Origin: Ureaplasma sp.
GTDB lineage: Bacteria > Bacillota_I > Bacilli_A > Mycoplasmatales > Mycoplasmoidaceae
Length of the DNA stretch: 17,978 nt
NCBI GenBank assembly: GCA_020024775.1
Contig: JAHHTF010000014.1
Coordinates: 1 to 17,978, forward strand
Direction of reading: 5' to 3'
Shown: one piece after another, positions 1-8,474 of the stretch
Position numbering within the stretch: the first letter of the stretch is position 1
How the letters are laid out: every line of letters starts with the position of its first letter
Made by a program: the position numbers and the translations under genes
The notes under the pieces: model-generated
What the model was told of the DNA's origin: nothing
What the model saw: the letters and a program-made list of their open reading frames with translations, nothing else
Databases searched by the model: none

Positions 1-18
1 GCATTAAAGATAATTTCA

Positions 19-63
19 AAATACCCGAAATCTCTTTATAGCTAAAGAAAATTCCGGGTGTTT
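19..63. repeat. Imperfect inverted repeat / large hairpin
   Basis: Positions 19-27 pair with 55-63 over nine pairs, including one G-T wobble, with a CCCG/CGGG core. Inside, 34-38 pair with 43-47 around a TAGC loop, so the whole 45 bases fold on themselves with a few internal mismatches. GC-rich pairs are rare in this AT-rich DNA, so the fold is unlikely to be chance. No good T-run follows on either side. It could be the weak terminator of a gene ending before the window, or the end of the insertion element whose remnant lies at 141-322. Confidence 0.5.
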
Positions 64-71
64 AAGAAATT

Positions 72-87
72 TTGTGGGGAACCACAA
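72..87. repeat. Small perfect hairpin with GGAA loop
   Basis: TTGTGG (72-77) pairs perfectly with CCACAA (82-87) around GGAA, a GNRA-type tetraloop. It is followed by an A-rich stretch rather than a T-run on the plus strand. It lies between the larger hairpin at 19-63 and the transposase remnant, so it may belong to an insertion-element end. No function can be assigned. Confidence 0.45.
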
Positions 88-140
88 TAATAAAACAATT
101 CTAACAAATTTTTTATAAAATTAATTTGTAATTATTTTAT

Positions 141-322
141 TTACTCATTTCTAACAAATCACAGAAGTAAAGTAAAGATTCGATGTATTCGTGAGACCAA
201 ATTGGTCCTTTGTTTTTTAGAAATGATTTAAAGGTCTTATTTCTACTTTCTACCGGGTTAGTAGTGTAAGACTTTTTCTTTGCACATAAATCATTTTCTA
301 AGAATACAATTGATAATCTATG
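141..322 (-). pseudogene. C-terminal remnant of a DDE-type transposase
   Basis: On the minus strand an open frame of about 61 codons ends at TAA (141-143) and is closed upstream by an in-frame TAA at 323-325. It has no plausible start codon or ribosome binding site. The peptide contains a TTNPVESRNKTFKSF stretch followed by WSHEYIESLLYFCDLLE. The T-N-P-x-E-S-x-N core is typical of the end of mutator/IS256-like and related transposases, where the last catalytic Glu sits. The rest of the transposase is missing, so this is a dead scar. The exact IS family is uncertain. The flanking hairpins at 19-87 may be part of the same lost element. Confidence 0.55.
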
Positions 323-329
323 TTAAAAT
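321..329 (+). promoter_or_regulatory. Probable extended -10 promoter of the first operon
   Basis: TGTTAAAAT matches an extended -10 (TGn followed by TAAAAT, one mismatch to TATAAT). Transcription would start around 335, leaving a short leader with the ribosome binding site AGGAGA at 354-359 before the ATG at 364. No convincing -35 is present, which is common in mollicutes. This would drive the seven-gene operon that ends near 7110. Confidence 0.4.
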
Positions 330-363
330 TTAAACATTGAATTTTAATTTTTTAGGAGATTAT

Positions 364-1851
364 ATGTTTAATACTTCTGTTAGTCCTGTAAACTTTCAGT
401 CAGTAAGAACAATTAATTTAACCCATAATCAAACAGTCAGTATTGCTGTGAATTTAACAATATTTTTTGTTCTTATTTTTATTAGTGCGTTCTTGTTAAT
501 TTGATATAGAAAAAAAAGCAAGGGCTTTAATTTAATCTTTATTTTTTATTTATTGTTTTGGATTCCTATTTTCTTAGGTAGAGATTTTAGATCCAAGATG
601 AATAATGCAATCATTAATAGTGGAATTTATTTAGCTTCTAGTACTATAACCATGGTTATGATAGGTTATGGATTTGTTGGAATCTTTGCTAGGATATTTG
701 CAGATTATTGATCTTATTTATTTAAGTATCGAAAAGTGTTTCTATATTTTGCAATTCTTGTTAATATTGCATGTTTCATCCCAATCATTTGTGTGCAAAA
801 TGGAGCAACCAATATTATCCAAGTAATAGGGGTTGGGGTTTCAGCTTCATGTATTGGGACTGTGGAATTATTGTTTAAGCAGAAATCAAACAATAAAGCA
901 TTTTTATCTGTTTCGTTATTATCAATTCCACCATTATTAGCAAACTTCATTACAGCACCTATTGAATCAACTTTTACTGTTTTATCATCATCAGTGAATA
1001 GTGTAACCAATAAATTAGAATTGAATCGTCCAGATATTTTAAAGTATATGTGGGTGATTGGTTTGGTTTGTTTGTTAATATGTTTTGTTTTGGTTATCTT
1101 TATTAAAGAAAGAAAAATTTATCATGAGAATTGAGACTATAAAAAAGTCTATAATTTTAAAGAAAAAACAAGAGCTAACCAAATCATCTATTTTGCAATA
1201 GTTTCATTTATTGGAGCTCTTATCATGTTTGTTAAGTTCTCTAACTCGGGAGCAATTGGATTAAACCATTTAAAGGTTTTAGCTGAATACAATAATACCA
1301 ACAGTAGTGCATACGAAGGGTATTTATCTTTAATATTTTCTTTAGCACAATTAGCAGCTGGGGTATTAGTTGGGACCCTATTGATTAGAAAAATGAATGT
1401 TACGAAAATCTTTTCATTAGGGTGTGGGATTTGAATTACTTATTTAATCTCAGTAATATTCATTAAGAACCCATATGCTTTCTTTGCTATCCATGCTTTG
1501 AATGGATTTGCATATGGAATTTTATATAACTTATTGTTAGCATTAATATTAAACATTAGTATTAATACATCCAAAGTAACATCAATGGGAATCTATCAAT
1601 CGATTCTATCAATTGGGATTATGTGTTCAGGTTGATTCACAACTTGAATGAAAGAAATATTACCTAAAAACAACACTGAAGTTTATTTCCATAACTCTAT
1701 GATTGTTAATGTAGTGTTAATTTTTTCAATCTTTTTAGCTTTTTTAGTTTTCTTATTTTTAAGTTTATATTTAAAGAAAAATGATAAAATATTCTACAAT
1801 ACAAATTTAGAAACTAAGAAAGAGATTAAAATATGAAAAAAGTCTACATAG
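364..1851 (+). CDS. MFS-like multi-pass membrane transporter
   Basis: This is a 495-residue protein once TGA is read as Trp. Hydrophobic segments run through its whole length, about twelve, consistent with a major-facilitator-type permease. The start is set by AGGAGA at 354-359, just before ATG 364. The first segment (about residues 27-50) ends in WYRKK. A short loop around residues 110-125 (GIFARIFADYWSYLFKYRK) resembles the MFS motif between helices 2 and 3, with small and Asp residues followed by a basic cluster. A larger basic cytoplasmic loop near residues 248-272 may separate two six-helix halves. The substrate cannot be read from sequence. The next genes are a nucleoside deoxyribosyltransferase-like protein and a choline-kinase-like protein, so a nucleoside, choline or phosphodiester substrate is possible, but this is inference from neighbours only. 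The end overlaps the next gene by 19 bases, indicating translational coupling. Confidence 0.7.
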
Positions 1852-2369
1852 GTGGAAGTTTATTTAAACAGGGAGATATTAAACAAAGATTGTATGAAGA
1901 AGATTATGTAAATAAAGCTTCTAATAATACAATTGAAGTGTTTAATCCAATTAATGGTAATTGTAATGATAAAGCATCATTACCAACTGCTACTGATATT
2001 TTTAAAGAAGATTTTAAACATATAGAATCATCAGACTATATGCTTGCAGCATTAGACGATTATGATGTTGGCTTATCAACTGAAATTGGAATTTGTTTTG
2101 GAATGAATTATGTTCGTGATAAATTCCAAAAGTTATATGATTCTGGGAATGTTACTAAAGAATCATTAAAAGAATTATTGGATTCAATTAAACCAAAGAA
2201 GATCTATGCACACATAAGTGATATTAGAAAATCTACTGCTCATAATTACACTAATGAAAATATTCCATTTGGTTATAACCAATTTGTGATTGGAACAATC
2301 AAAGAAATTGGAAGTTTTCATCATACTGCAGAAGAAGCCATAGAAGAAATGGTTAAAGACAATAAATAA
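1833..2369 (+). CDS. Nucleoside 2-deoxyribosyltransferase family protein
   Basis: This 178-residue protein begins inside the end of the permease gene. The N-terminus KKVYIGGSLF is the first beta-strand and glycine loop seen in this family. LDDYDVGLSTEIG at residues 74-86 matches the family motif in which a Gly-rich turn precedes the catalytic Glu, making Glu84 the likely nucleophile. Near the C-terminus NQFVIGTIKEIG matches the N-x-F-x-x-G-x-I segment that closes the active site. Known members swap the base between deoxynucleosides, or hydrolyse nucleoside or deoxynucleotide N-glycosidic bonds, in purine and pyrimidine salvage; mollicutes depend on salvage. An extra stretch of about 40 residues (roughly 92-135) sits between the Glu motif and the last motif, as in several bacterial members. 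The exact substrate is unknown. The next gene starts 4 bases after the stop. Confidence 0.75.
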   Translation: MKKVYIGGSLFKQGDIKQRLYEEDYVNKASNNTIEVFNPINGNCNDKASLPTATDIFKEDFKHIESSDYMLAALDDYDVGLSTEIGICFGMNYVRDKFQKLYDSGNVTKESLKELLDSIKPKKIYAHISDIRKSTAHNYTNENIPFGYNQFVIGTIKEIGSFHHTAEEAIEEMVKDNK

Positions 2370-2372
2370 TTT

Positions 2373-3182
2373 ATGAACCAAGCTCTAGAATTATTTTTTA
2401 GTATTCTACCTGAATACAAAGATATTAAATATAGCATCAAAGCGATACATACTGGTTTTACTAATAAATCATATTGTATCGATTTTGGTTTTAAGAAGTT
2501 CCAAATCAGAATGGGAATGAATAATGATATTGTAGATAGAAGAAATGAAAACAATGTTATTAAAACTTTGAATTTAGATGTTATTAAATATTATGATGTT
2601 GAAAAAGGGAACATGATTAAAGAATGAATTGAAGGTAAACAACCAAAAGTTAATACTGATGTTTTAATTCAATTGATTAAAGGAATTAAAGAACTTCATA
2701 GTATTGTTCCAACTTTAGAAATCCTAAGACACGATTATTATTGTTTTATACAAAACTCGAAAGAACATATTCCAGATGAATGTTTAGAATTATACGATTG
2801 ATGTGTAAAAGAATGTGTAGATGAAAATAATTTTGTATTATCACATAATGATTTGAATCTACACAATATGGTTTACACAAAAGATAAAAGATTAGTTTTT
2901 ATTGATTATGAGTGAGCTAGAATGAATGATGAATATTGAGATATTGCAAACTTTTGTCGAGAAGCTAATTTAAGGATAAAAAGAATAATTCAAGTTTGTG
3001 AAATTTATCAAACAATAAAGCTAGAAAAATTGATAAAATTTATATATATTTCTTTATGCTTTGCTGTTCAATGAACTTATTATACAGAACCATCAAAATA
3101 TGTTCTAAAATATAGAAAGCAAGTGTATAAAAGAATGATTAATTATTTTAAAATAATTAAAAGGGGACAATATGATAAATAA
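2373..3182 (+). CDS. LicA/choline kinase-like small-molecule phosphotransferase
   Basis: The protein has 269 residues with TGA read as Trp; at least six Trp codons are TGA. It has an aminoglycoside-phosphotransferase/choline-kinase fold signature. HNDLNLHNMV at residues 158-167 is the catalytic loop (H-x-D-x-x-x-x-N), giving Asp160 as base and Asn165 as metal ligand. FIDYEWARMNDEYWDIANF follows, with Asp178 as the second metal-binding Asp, and is closest to choline/ethanolamine kinases. Near residues 24-60 the N-lobe shows GFTNKSYCIDF and a FQIRMG segment as the ATP-binding beta sheet. LicA-type enzymes phosphorylate choline for phosphocholine decoration of lipids or surface sugars; thiamine or ethanolamine are alternative substrates. 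No LicC-type cytidylyltransferase is visible in the window. The last 11 bases overlap argS, and the argS ribosome binding site (AAAAGGGG) lies inside this gene. Confidence 0.75.
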
Positions 3183-4809
3183 AATCAAAAATGAAATCAA
3201 CCAAGCATTGCTAAAACTTAATTTAAAACAAGATATATCATATGCTGTTGAAAAGTCTAAGGATTTATCTTTTGGAGACTTCTCATCTAACATCGCAATG
3301 GTATTATCTAAAGAAGCTAAAAAGAACCCAATGGTATTAGCTGAAGAAATAACATCTAATCTAGATAAATCAAAATTCAATGATGTGTTTGTAACTAAAC
3401 CAGGATTCATTAATTTCAAAATGAATGATACTGATAAGAACCAACTAATTAAAGAAATTCAAGATCAAAAAGAATCTTATCCAACATTTAAACCAAAAGA
3501 CTTACTTTATAATATTGAATTTGTTTCTGCTAACCCAACTGGTTATTTACACATTGGTCATGCAAGAAATGCAGTCTTTGGTGATACACTAAATAGATTA
3601 TTGAATAAAGTTGGAATCAAAACCATCAAAGAATATTTAGTTAATGATGCTGGGAACCAAATGAATCGTTTAGCTTATTCAACATTAGTTAGATACAAAC
3701 AATTATTTAATGAAAACATTGAATTGTGTGAAGACTCATACCATGGACAAGAAATTAAATTAATTGCAGAAGCTCTAAAAGAAAAATATGGTGATAAATT
3801 TGTTTCAGCAAAAATTGTTAATGATGAAATCGAAAATGATGAAGTAAGAATTGAATTAAGAAACTTCTCAGGAAAATATTTATTAGATGTAATTAAACAA
3901 GATTTAGCTTTATTAGATGTTAAATTTGATTTATATTTCTCAGAAAACAATGATCATGCTCCAAATGCAGTAGACAATATTCTTAAAAAACTAAAAGATT
4001 ATGTTTATCAAAAAGAAGGAGCCACTTGATTAAAAACAACCTTGAATGGTGATGATAAAGATAGAGTATTAGTTAAATCAGATGGTTCATATACTTATTT
4101 CTTACCAGATATTGTTTATCATGAAGTTAAGGTTCAAAGAAACCACCCTAATAAACTTATTAATATTTGAGGTGCTGACCACCACAACTATATCTTAAGA
4201 ATGGAAACTGCATTAAAATTCTTAGGCTATAATAACATTATGGATGTAGTATGTATGCAAATGGTTAGACTAATGAAAAATGGTGCTGAATTCAAATTGT
4301 CTAAAAGAACAGGTAATGCATTTACATTAAGAGAATTAGTTGAAACAATTGGTGCAGAACCATCAAGATGATTCTTGTTAGCAAGTTCACCTAATTCACA
4401 CATTGATATTGATATTGATGTAGCTTTAAGTAAAGATGTTAAAAACCCAATTTACTATGTACAATATGCTCATGCAAGAGCAAATACATTATTGTCTAAA
4501 GTAGATAATATTCCAACAAAAATTGATACATCATTACTTACAATGGATCAAGAAAAAGAAATGATTAATCTATTATCAATCTTTAAAGAAACCATTGAAT
4601 ATTCAGCTTTAAATTATGAACCATTTAAGTTATGTAACTACTTAACAAACCTATCTAAAATTTTCCATAATTACTATAGTAATGTTAAAATATTAAATGA
4701 AGATAACCTTGAAATCAAAAATCAAAGAATTATCTTGATTAATTCAATTAAAACTGTAATTTCTAATGGATTAAACCTATTAGGTATTAAAGCTTCTATT
4801 AGAATGTAA
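3172..4809 (+). CDS. argS: Arginyl-tRNA synthetase
   Basis: This class I synthetase of 545 residues charges tRNA-Arg with arginine using ATP, in the cytoplasm. It has the N-terminal Add-1 tRNA-binding domain (about residues 1-105). NPTGYLHIGHARNA follows, with HIGH at residues 127-130, and FKLSKRTGN is the KMSKS equivalent at residues 375-379. The C-terminal anticodon-binding helical domain starts around residue 410 and keeps the YYVQYAHAR segment. The terminal NGLNLLGIKASIRM matches the usual ArgRS ending, where the last residues are often VRM. Length is normal for the family. The start at ATG 3172 is supported by AAAAGGGG a few bases upstream. Several Trp codons are TGA (for example around 4026 and 4168), which breaks the gene under the standard code. 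Its place between metabolic genes in a long operon is not obviously functional. Confidence 0.97.
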
Positions 4810-4826
4810 AGAAGAAGAGGTTAATT

Positions 4827-5609
4827 ATGAATTTAAAATTAGAAAACAAAGTTGCAATCGTTACTGCTTGCACAAAAGGAATTGGATTACAAATTGCTCT
4901 TGATTTAGCAAAAGAAGGAGCTAAAGTTTATTTAGCTGCTAGAAATAAAGAAAGTGCACAAAAAATTATTAACGAACATAAAGATTTGAAACTAGCATAT
5001 ACTTTCTTTGATGTTTCAGATAGAGTATCATTAGAAACATTTGTTGATGAAGTATATGAAAAAGAACAAAGAGTTGATATCTTAGTTAATAACTTTGGAA
5101 CAACAGATGTAATGAAGGATAAATCAATCTTAGATACTAAATATGATGATTATATTTCAATCATGGATAAAAATATGTCTTCATTATTTATTCCTATTCA
5201 ATCAGCTGCTAAGATTATGAAACAACAAAACTTTGGATCAATTGTGAATGTTTCATCAATTGGCGCAATCACTCCAGACTTAGCAAGAATTGCTTATGCT
5301 ACTTCAAAAGCAACAGTTAACTCATTAACTCAAAATGTTGCTTGTCAATTAGCAAAATATAATATTCGTTGTAATGCTGTAATGCCAGGGATGATTGATA
5401 CTGATGCATTAAGAAACAACTTACCACCACAATTTTTAACTACTTTCTTAAAATCAACACCATTAAACAGAATCGGAGCAACAACAGATATTTCTAATGC
5501 TGTATTGTTCTTAGCATCTGATATGTCTGCTTACATTACTGGTGAATGTTTAAGTGTTGCTGGTGGATACAACAAATTCACTCCATTATTTTCAAGTTTT
5601 AATAAATAA
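4827..5609 (+). CDS. Short-chain dehydrogenase/reductase (SDR), NAD(P)-dependent
   Basis: A classical SDR of 260 residues with a full Rossmann fold. The cofactor loop is TACTKGIG near residues 13-20; classical members have TGxxxGIG, so the first Gly is Ala here. NNFG replaces the usual NNAG near residues 88-91. The catalytic set is present: VSSIG with Ser143/144, then YATSK with Tyr157 and Lys161. The spacing of Ser144 and Tyr157 is normal. PGMIDTD follows as in the family, and the tail (FLASDMSAYITGECLSVAGGY) is the standard ending of FabG-like and sugar/alcohol SDRs. No Trp codon is present. The ribosome binding site AGAAGAGG lies just upstream of ATG 4827. The substrate cannot be told. Mollicutes generally lack fatty-acid synthesis, so a FabG role is unlikely; a carbonyl or polyol substrate is more plausible. 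Confidence 0.85.
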   Translation: MNLKLENKVAIVTACTKGIGLQIALDLAKEGAKVYLAARNKESAQKIINEHKDLKLAYTFFDVSDRVSLETFVDEVYEKEQRVDILVNNFGTTDVMKDKSILDTKYDDYISIMDKNMSSLFIPIQSAAKIMKQQNFGSIVNVSSIGAITPDLARIAYATSKATVNSLTQNVACQLAKYNIRCNAVMPGMIDTDALRNNLPPQFLTTFLKSTPLNRIGATTDISNAVLFLASDMSAYITGECLSVAGGYNKFTPLFSSFNK

Positions 5610-5615
5610 TATAAA

Positions 5616-6338
5616 ATGCAAAAAAAAGTTTTTTTAAACATTAAAAGTTTTTTAACAATTCCAGAACAACAAGAATACTTTAAAAAACTAAATACAATCA
5701 ATTCTAAAAACATTGTGGTATTTGTACCAAGCATTAGTTATTATCTATCGAATGATAATTACAATTTTAGCTTTGGTGCACAATCATTTAGTTACTTGCC
5801 TATGGGCCCATATACAAATTCAATTTCATTAGATCAAATAACTTATTTTTCAAAAATAAAATATTGTTTAGTTAATCACAATGATGAGATTAAATATTTT
5901 TCTCATGATGATAATAAACTATTTAAACAATTAGAACTTTTAAAAGATAAAGATATGGTTTCATTGTTGTGCTTTTCTGAAAAGAATGAAAGTTTATCGA
6001 CAGATGAAAAAGTTGAAGCATTATCTCAACAATTGTTTAGCTTAATTGAAAACCTAGATTTAGATGAACAAAAAATTATCTTTTCTTATGAACCAAAAAA
6101 TCTAATTAATTCTTCAATCGCTGTTGATGTAAATGAAATCAACATTATCATTAAAAATCTAAAAGATAGAATTAAAGACAAATATAACAAAAGTTTTAAA
6201 TTCGCTTTTGGTGGGAATATTAATAAAAACAATTTTTCAACAATTTATCAGGCTGATGCCATTGATGCATTATTAATTGGTAGATTCTCATTAGATGTTG
6301 AAAACTTAAAAGAATGTATTGAATCAAATGAAAAATAA
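5616..6338 (+). CDS. tpiA: Divergent triosephosphate isomerase-like protein
   Basis: A 240-residue protein that follows the order of triosephosphate isomerase (TIM) motifs but has drifted far. NIK at residues 8-10 stands for the N-x-K start with catalytic Lys10. FSFGAQSFSYLPMGPYTNSIS stands for the GAQN...GAFTGEIS region. VNHNDE carries His88 in place of GHSE, and SYEPKNLINSS carries Glu159 at the site of AYEPVWAIGTG. FGGN at residues 198-201 stands for YGGS, and LLIGRFSLD for LVGGASL. The three catalytic residues (Lys, His, Glu) therefore seem kept, but the hinge of loop 6 (P-x-W-A-I-G-T-G) is gone. It may be a weak or altered isomerase, a moonlighting paralogue, or the organism's only TIM. 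It starts 6 bases after the SDR gene with no clear Shine-Dalgarno, so translation is probably coupled. Confidence 0.7.
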   Translation: MQKKVFLNIKSFLTIPEQQEYFKKLNTINSKNIVVFVPSISYYLSNDNYNFSFGAQSFSYLPMGPYTNSISLDQITYFSKIKYCLVNHNDEIKYFSHDDNKLFKQLELLKDKDMVSLLCFSEKNESLSTDEKVEALSQQLFSLIENLDLDEQKIIFSYEPKNLINSSIAVDVNEINIIIKNLKDRIKDKYNKSFKFAFGGNINKNNFSTIYQADAIDALLIGRFSLDVENLKECIESNEK

Positions 6339-7110
6339 TCAACAAGATACATTAATTAAATATTTAGAAAAACTATACCCAATATCTAAACAAGAACCAT
6401 GAGACTTTTGTGGTTTTAGTTTGTTATTTAAATCTAATGAAAAATTTAAGGTATTAGTTGCATTTGAAATTAATCAAAATGTAATTGATTATGCAATTAA
6501 TAATCAAGTTACACTTATTGTTTCTTATCATCCATTTTTGTTTGCAGAATCTTGAGAAGAATATTATTTAAAAGATCCGACTAAAAAAGCTTGGGTTGAA
6601 CAATTAAGTGAACATAAAATATCAGTATATGGAATTCATACTTGTTTCGATGCAAACAGAAGACAAGGGATGTGTAAGTTATTTGTAGATCAATTAAAGT
6701 TTAATGAATCAAAAGTAACTTACTTAGATTATTGTTTTTTATATGAGTACAATAATGATTTTGACTCATTAGTGAATGAAACGAAAATAGCCTTTAATTT
6801 AACTGGAGCAGTCACTAATGTTAAAGAAAACATTAAGTTAAATAAAGTTATGTTTTTTCCAGGTTCTGGAAACATCTTTGATTTCATTGAGATTAATCAA
6901 AAAATCAAAGTTGATTTATTAATCACATCTGATATCAAATGAAATGATCAACAATTATTGAATTCATTAGGTTATAAATATTTAATGATTTCTCATCATT
7001 CTGAAAATGTTTTTGTTGATTATATGCATAAAAAAATTACCTCGGAATTCAATGATGAATTTGAAGTAATCTCATATAAAGAACCAGATTTTAATTTATA
7101 TTTGAAATAG
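6328..7110 (+). CDS. Nif3/DUF34 family protein (YqfO-like)
   Basis: A 260-residue protein whose ATG lies within the last codons of the preceding gene. Family landmarks in order: EPWDFCGF (residues about 23-30, like the usual E-x-W-D-N-x-G), VSYHPFLF (Tyr67, His68) at the metal-site S-H-H-P, GIHTCFDANRRQGMCKLFVDQL matching H-T-x-x-D plus the following helix, VDLLITSDIKWND matching the a-D-x-x-I-T-G-D-I-K segment, and MISHHSEN near the C-terminus for the last metal ligands. The family is a dinuclear-metal protein of poorly defined function, often annotated as GTP cyclohydrolase 1 type 2, with a hydrolase or metal-chaperone role suspected. The first His of the S-H-H-P motif is Tyr here, so metal binding may be altered. 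It is the last gene of the operon; a terminator follows directly. Confidence 0.85.
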
Positions 7111-7130
7111 ATGCTTTTGCATCTTTTTTT
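7109..7130 (+). terminator. Rho-independent terminator of the argS operon
   Basis: AGATGC pairs with GCATCT around a TTTT loop and runs into seven T residues. The stem begins inside the stop codon of the Nif3-family gene. A second weaker stem, ACCAA (7144-7148) with TTGGT (7158-7162) followed by a T-rich run, could act as backup but overlaps the next promoter. Confidence 0.8.
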
Positions 7131-7150
7131 ATTTCAGTAATAAACCAATT

Positions 7151-7178
7151 TTGAAGGTTGGTGAATTTTTTATATAAT
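7151..7178 (+). promoter_or_regulatory. Sigma-70-type promoter for the 7214 gene
   Basis: TTGAAG (7151-7156) and a perfect TATAAT (7173-7178) are separated by 16 bases. Transcription should start near 7185, giving a leader of about 30 bases. The weak ribosome binding site AAAGAAG lies near 7200-7206. This is the best promoter in the window. The -35 lies in the loop of the weak stem 7144-7162. Confidence 0.65.
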
Positions 7179-7213
7179 TAATATATTGTAATATTAATGA
7201 AAGAAGACATAAA

Positions 7214-8248
7214 ATGGATCACAAAGAAGAAACAACATTAGATAACAATATTGAACCTGAATTAACTCCTGAGTTAGAACAAACTTCTGAACTTGAATCA
7301 ACAAATGATTTTGAGTCAGAACCACATGCAGAACCAATTCATGAAGAACATGAAAAGAAACCAAAATTAGCTACAGGTTATGGTTCAGACGAATTCATTG
7401 AAAAAGTTAATTTTTATTATGAAAAACTTAATAAATTTTTAGATGTAAAACAAGTTACGTTCTTAATGAATAACTCAAAAGATTTTTCTGAATCAATCCA
7501 ATATCAAGTTTATTTAATTTCTAAATCTAATTTCAATTATGAAAAGATTGCTGAAATTGTAGCTAAGTTAAGAGAATCATTAGATTCAGCAATGAAGGAA
7601 TATCCAGAACAATTTGATGGGTCATTAGACTCTTTATTACAATTCTTAAAACAAAATCACAAACAAATTGCTAAGGTTGTTTATTCATTAGGATTTGTTG
7701 AAAAAGATGAAACTTCTAATGAACCAGAAATATCTGATGAAGTTGCAACTGTTGAAGAAGAACCAGAAGTTGATGAATCAACATTAACTCCTGAAGAACT
7801 TCTTAAAAAGAAAATTAAAAAATTTACTTTAAAAGAAAAATTTGAGTACATCAAACAATTCAAATGATTCAAAGATATTAGAAAGAAACATGTTCAATTC
7901 TACATCGTTGCAAGATCTAAAGACACAGAAAAACGTGAACTTAAGAGAATGCAAGAAGAATTCTTAAAACACTACAATCAATTGTTTGAAACTAATTTAA
8001 CTCCTGCAACAATTACAAGAGACTTTAAATTAATTTATGAAAAACAAGTTTGAGGTTATGGTTTCAAAAATGCTATTAGAATTTGAATAGCTGTTGCTAT
8101 TGCTATCATTGCTATTATTGTTATTCTATGTATTGTTTTAATTCCTAAACCACCACCACCTGTTGACCCTAATGCACCAACTAATCCAATTGACCCAACA
8201 AATCCAACTTCTTTGATTAGTATGGTTAAATCTTATCTTGGCAAATAA
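7214..8248 (+). CDS. Single-pass membrane protein with acidic N-terminus and proline-rich tail; function unknown
   Basis: A 344-residue protein I do not recognise. Residues 1-55 are very rich in Glu, Pro, Thr and Ser, with repeated EPEL/TPEL/SELES patterns, and are probably disordered. Residues about 55-165 are mixed helical, with many Lys, Glu, Phe and Tyr. A second acidic linker follows (about 165-200), then a basic helical part (about 200-285) that includes KKKIKKFTLKEKFEYIKQFKW. One clear membrane segment lies at 290-312 (IWIAVAIAIIAIIVILCIVLIP). The remaining tail is short and rich in P, N, D and T (PPPPVDPNAPTNPIDPTNP). There is no signal peptide, and the basic flank before the segment suggests that the large N-terminal part is cytoplasmic and the tail outside. 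It has its own promoter and is not in an operon. A scaffold or cytoskeletal/division-related role is possible but unsupported. The 3' end overlaps a convergent gene. Confidence 0.85.
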
Positions 8249-8441
8249 TATTATCCACAAGGCCAATATTTATAATTTTATTGTTGTTGTATTCTATATA
8301 AACAAAATCAGAACATTTGTAATTTTGAATTAGTTTAGCATCAGCAATAAAACTTCTAGAAGAATATTTGTTAGTTTTTGTTTTATAATCAATAACTAAT
8401 TTATCTTCTTCTTTTTTTATGATTATACCTGTCATATACAT
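8226..8441 (-). CDS. Small hypothetical protein, possible OB-fold
   Basis: A 71-residue minus-strand frame with a good ribosome binding site (AAAGGA on the minus strand, near 8451-8456) at normal distance from ATG 8441; a second ATG at 8435 is also possible. The sequence is strand-rich: MTGIIIKKEEDKLVIDY, FIADAKLIQNYKCSDFVYIEY and NNKIINIGLVDN. Glycine near the first strand and the K-C-S-D-F-V-Y-I pattern recall an OB-like or S1-like beta barrel, but this is only an impression from the pattern. It fills an otherwise empty 226-base gap between the convergent 7214 gene, whose last 23 bases it overlaps, and the divergent nfo gene, only 33 bases away. That position and the intact frame in such dense DNA favour a real gene. 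Function is unknown. Confidence 0.65.
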   Translation of the reverse strand: MYMTGIIIKKEEDKLVIDYKTKTNKYSSRSFIADAKLIQNYKCSDFVYIEYNNNKIINIGLVDNIICQDKI

Positions 8442-8474
8442 ATATTTATATTTCCTTTAAGAAAGACTTTAATA

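Noticed and set aside
714..1010. 98-residue minus-strand open frame
   Set aside because: It lies wholly inside the permease gene, has no ribosome binding site and its composition is that of an antisense shadow.
3105..3419. 104-residue minus-strand open frame over the argS start
   Set aside because: It is antisense to clearly coding argS and licA-like sequence; no independent evidence.
7144..7162. Second terminator stem ACCAA/TTGGT
   Set aside because: Only five pairs, and it overlaps a much better promoter; kept as a note under the terminator entry rather than as a feature.
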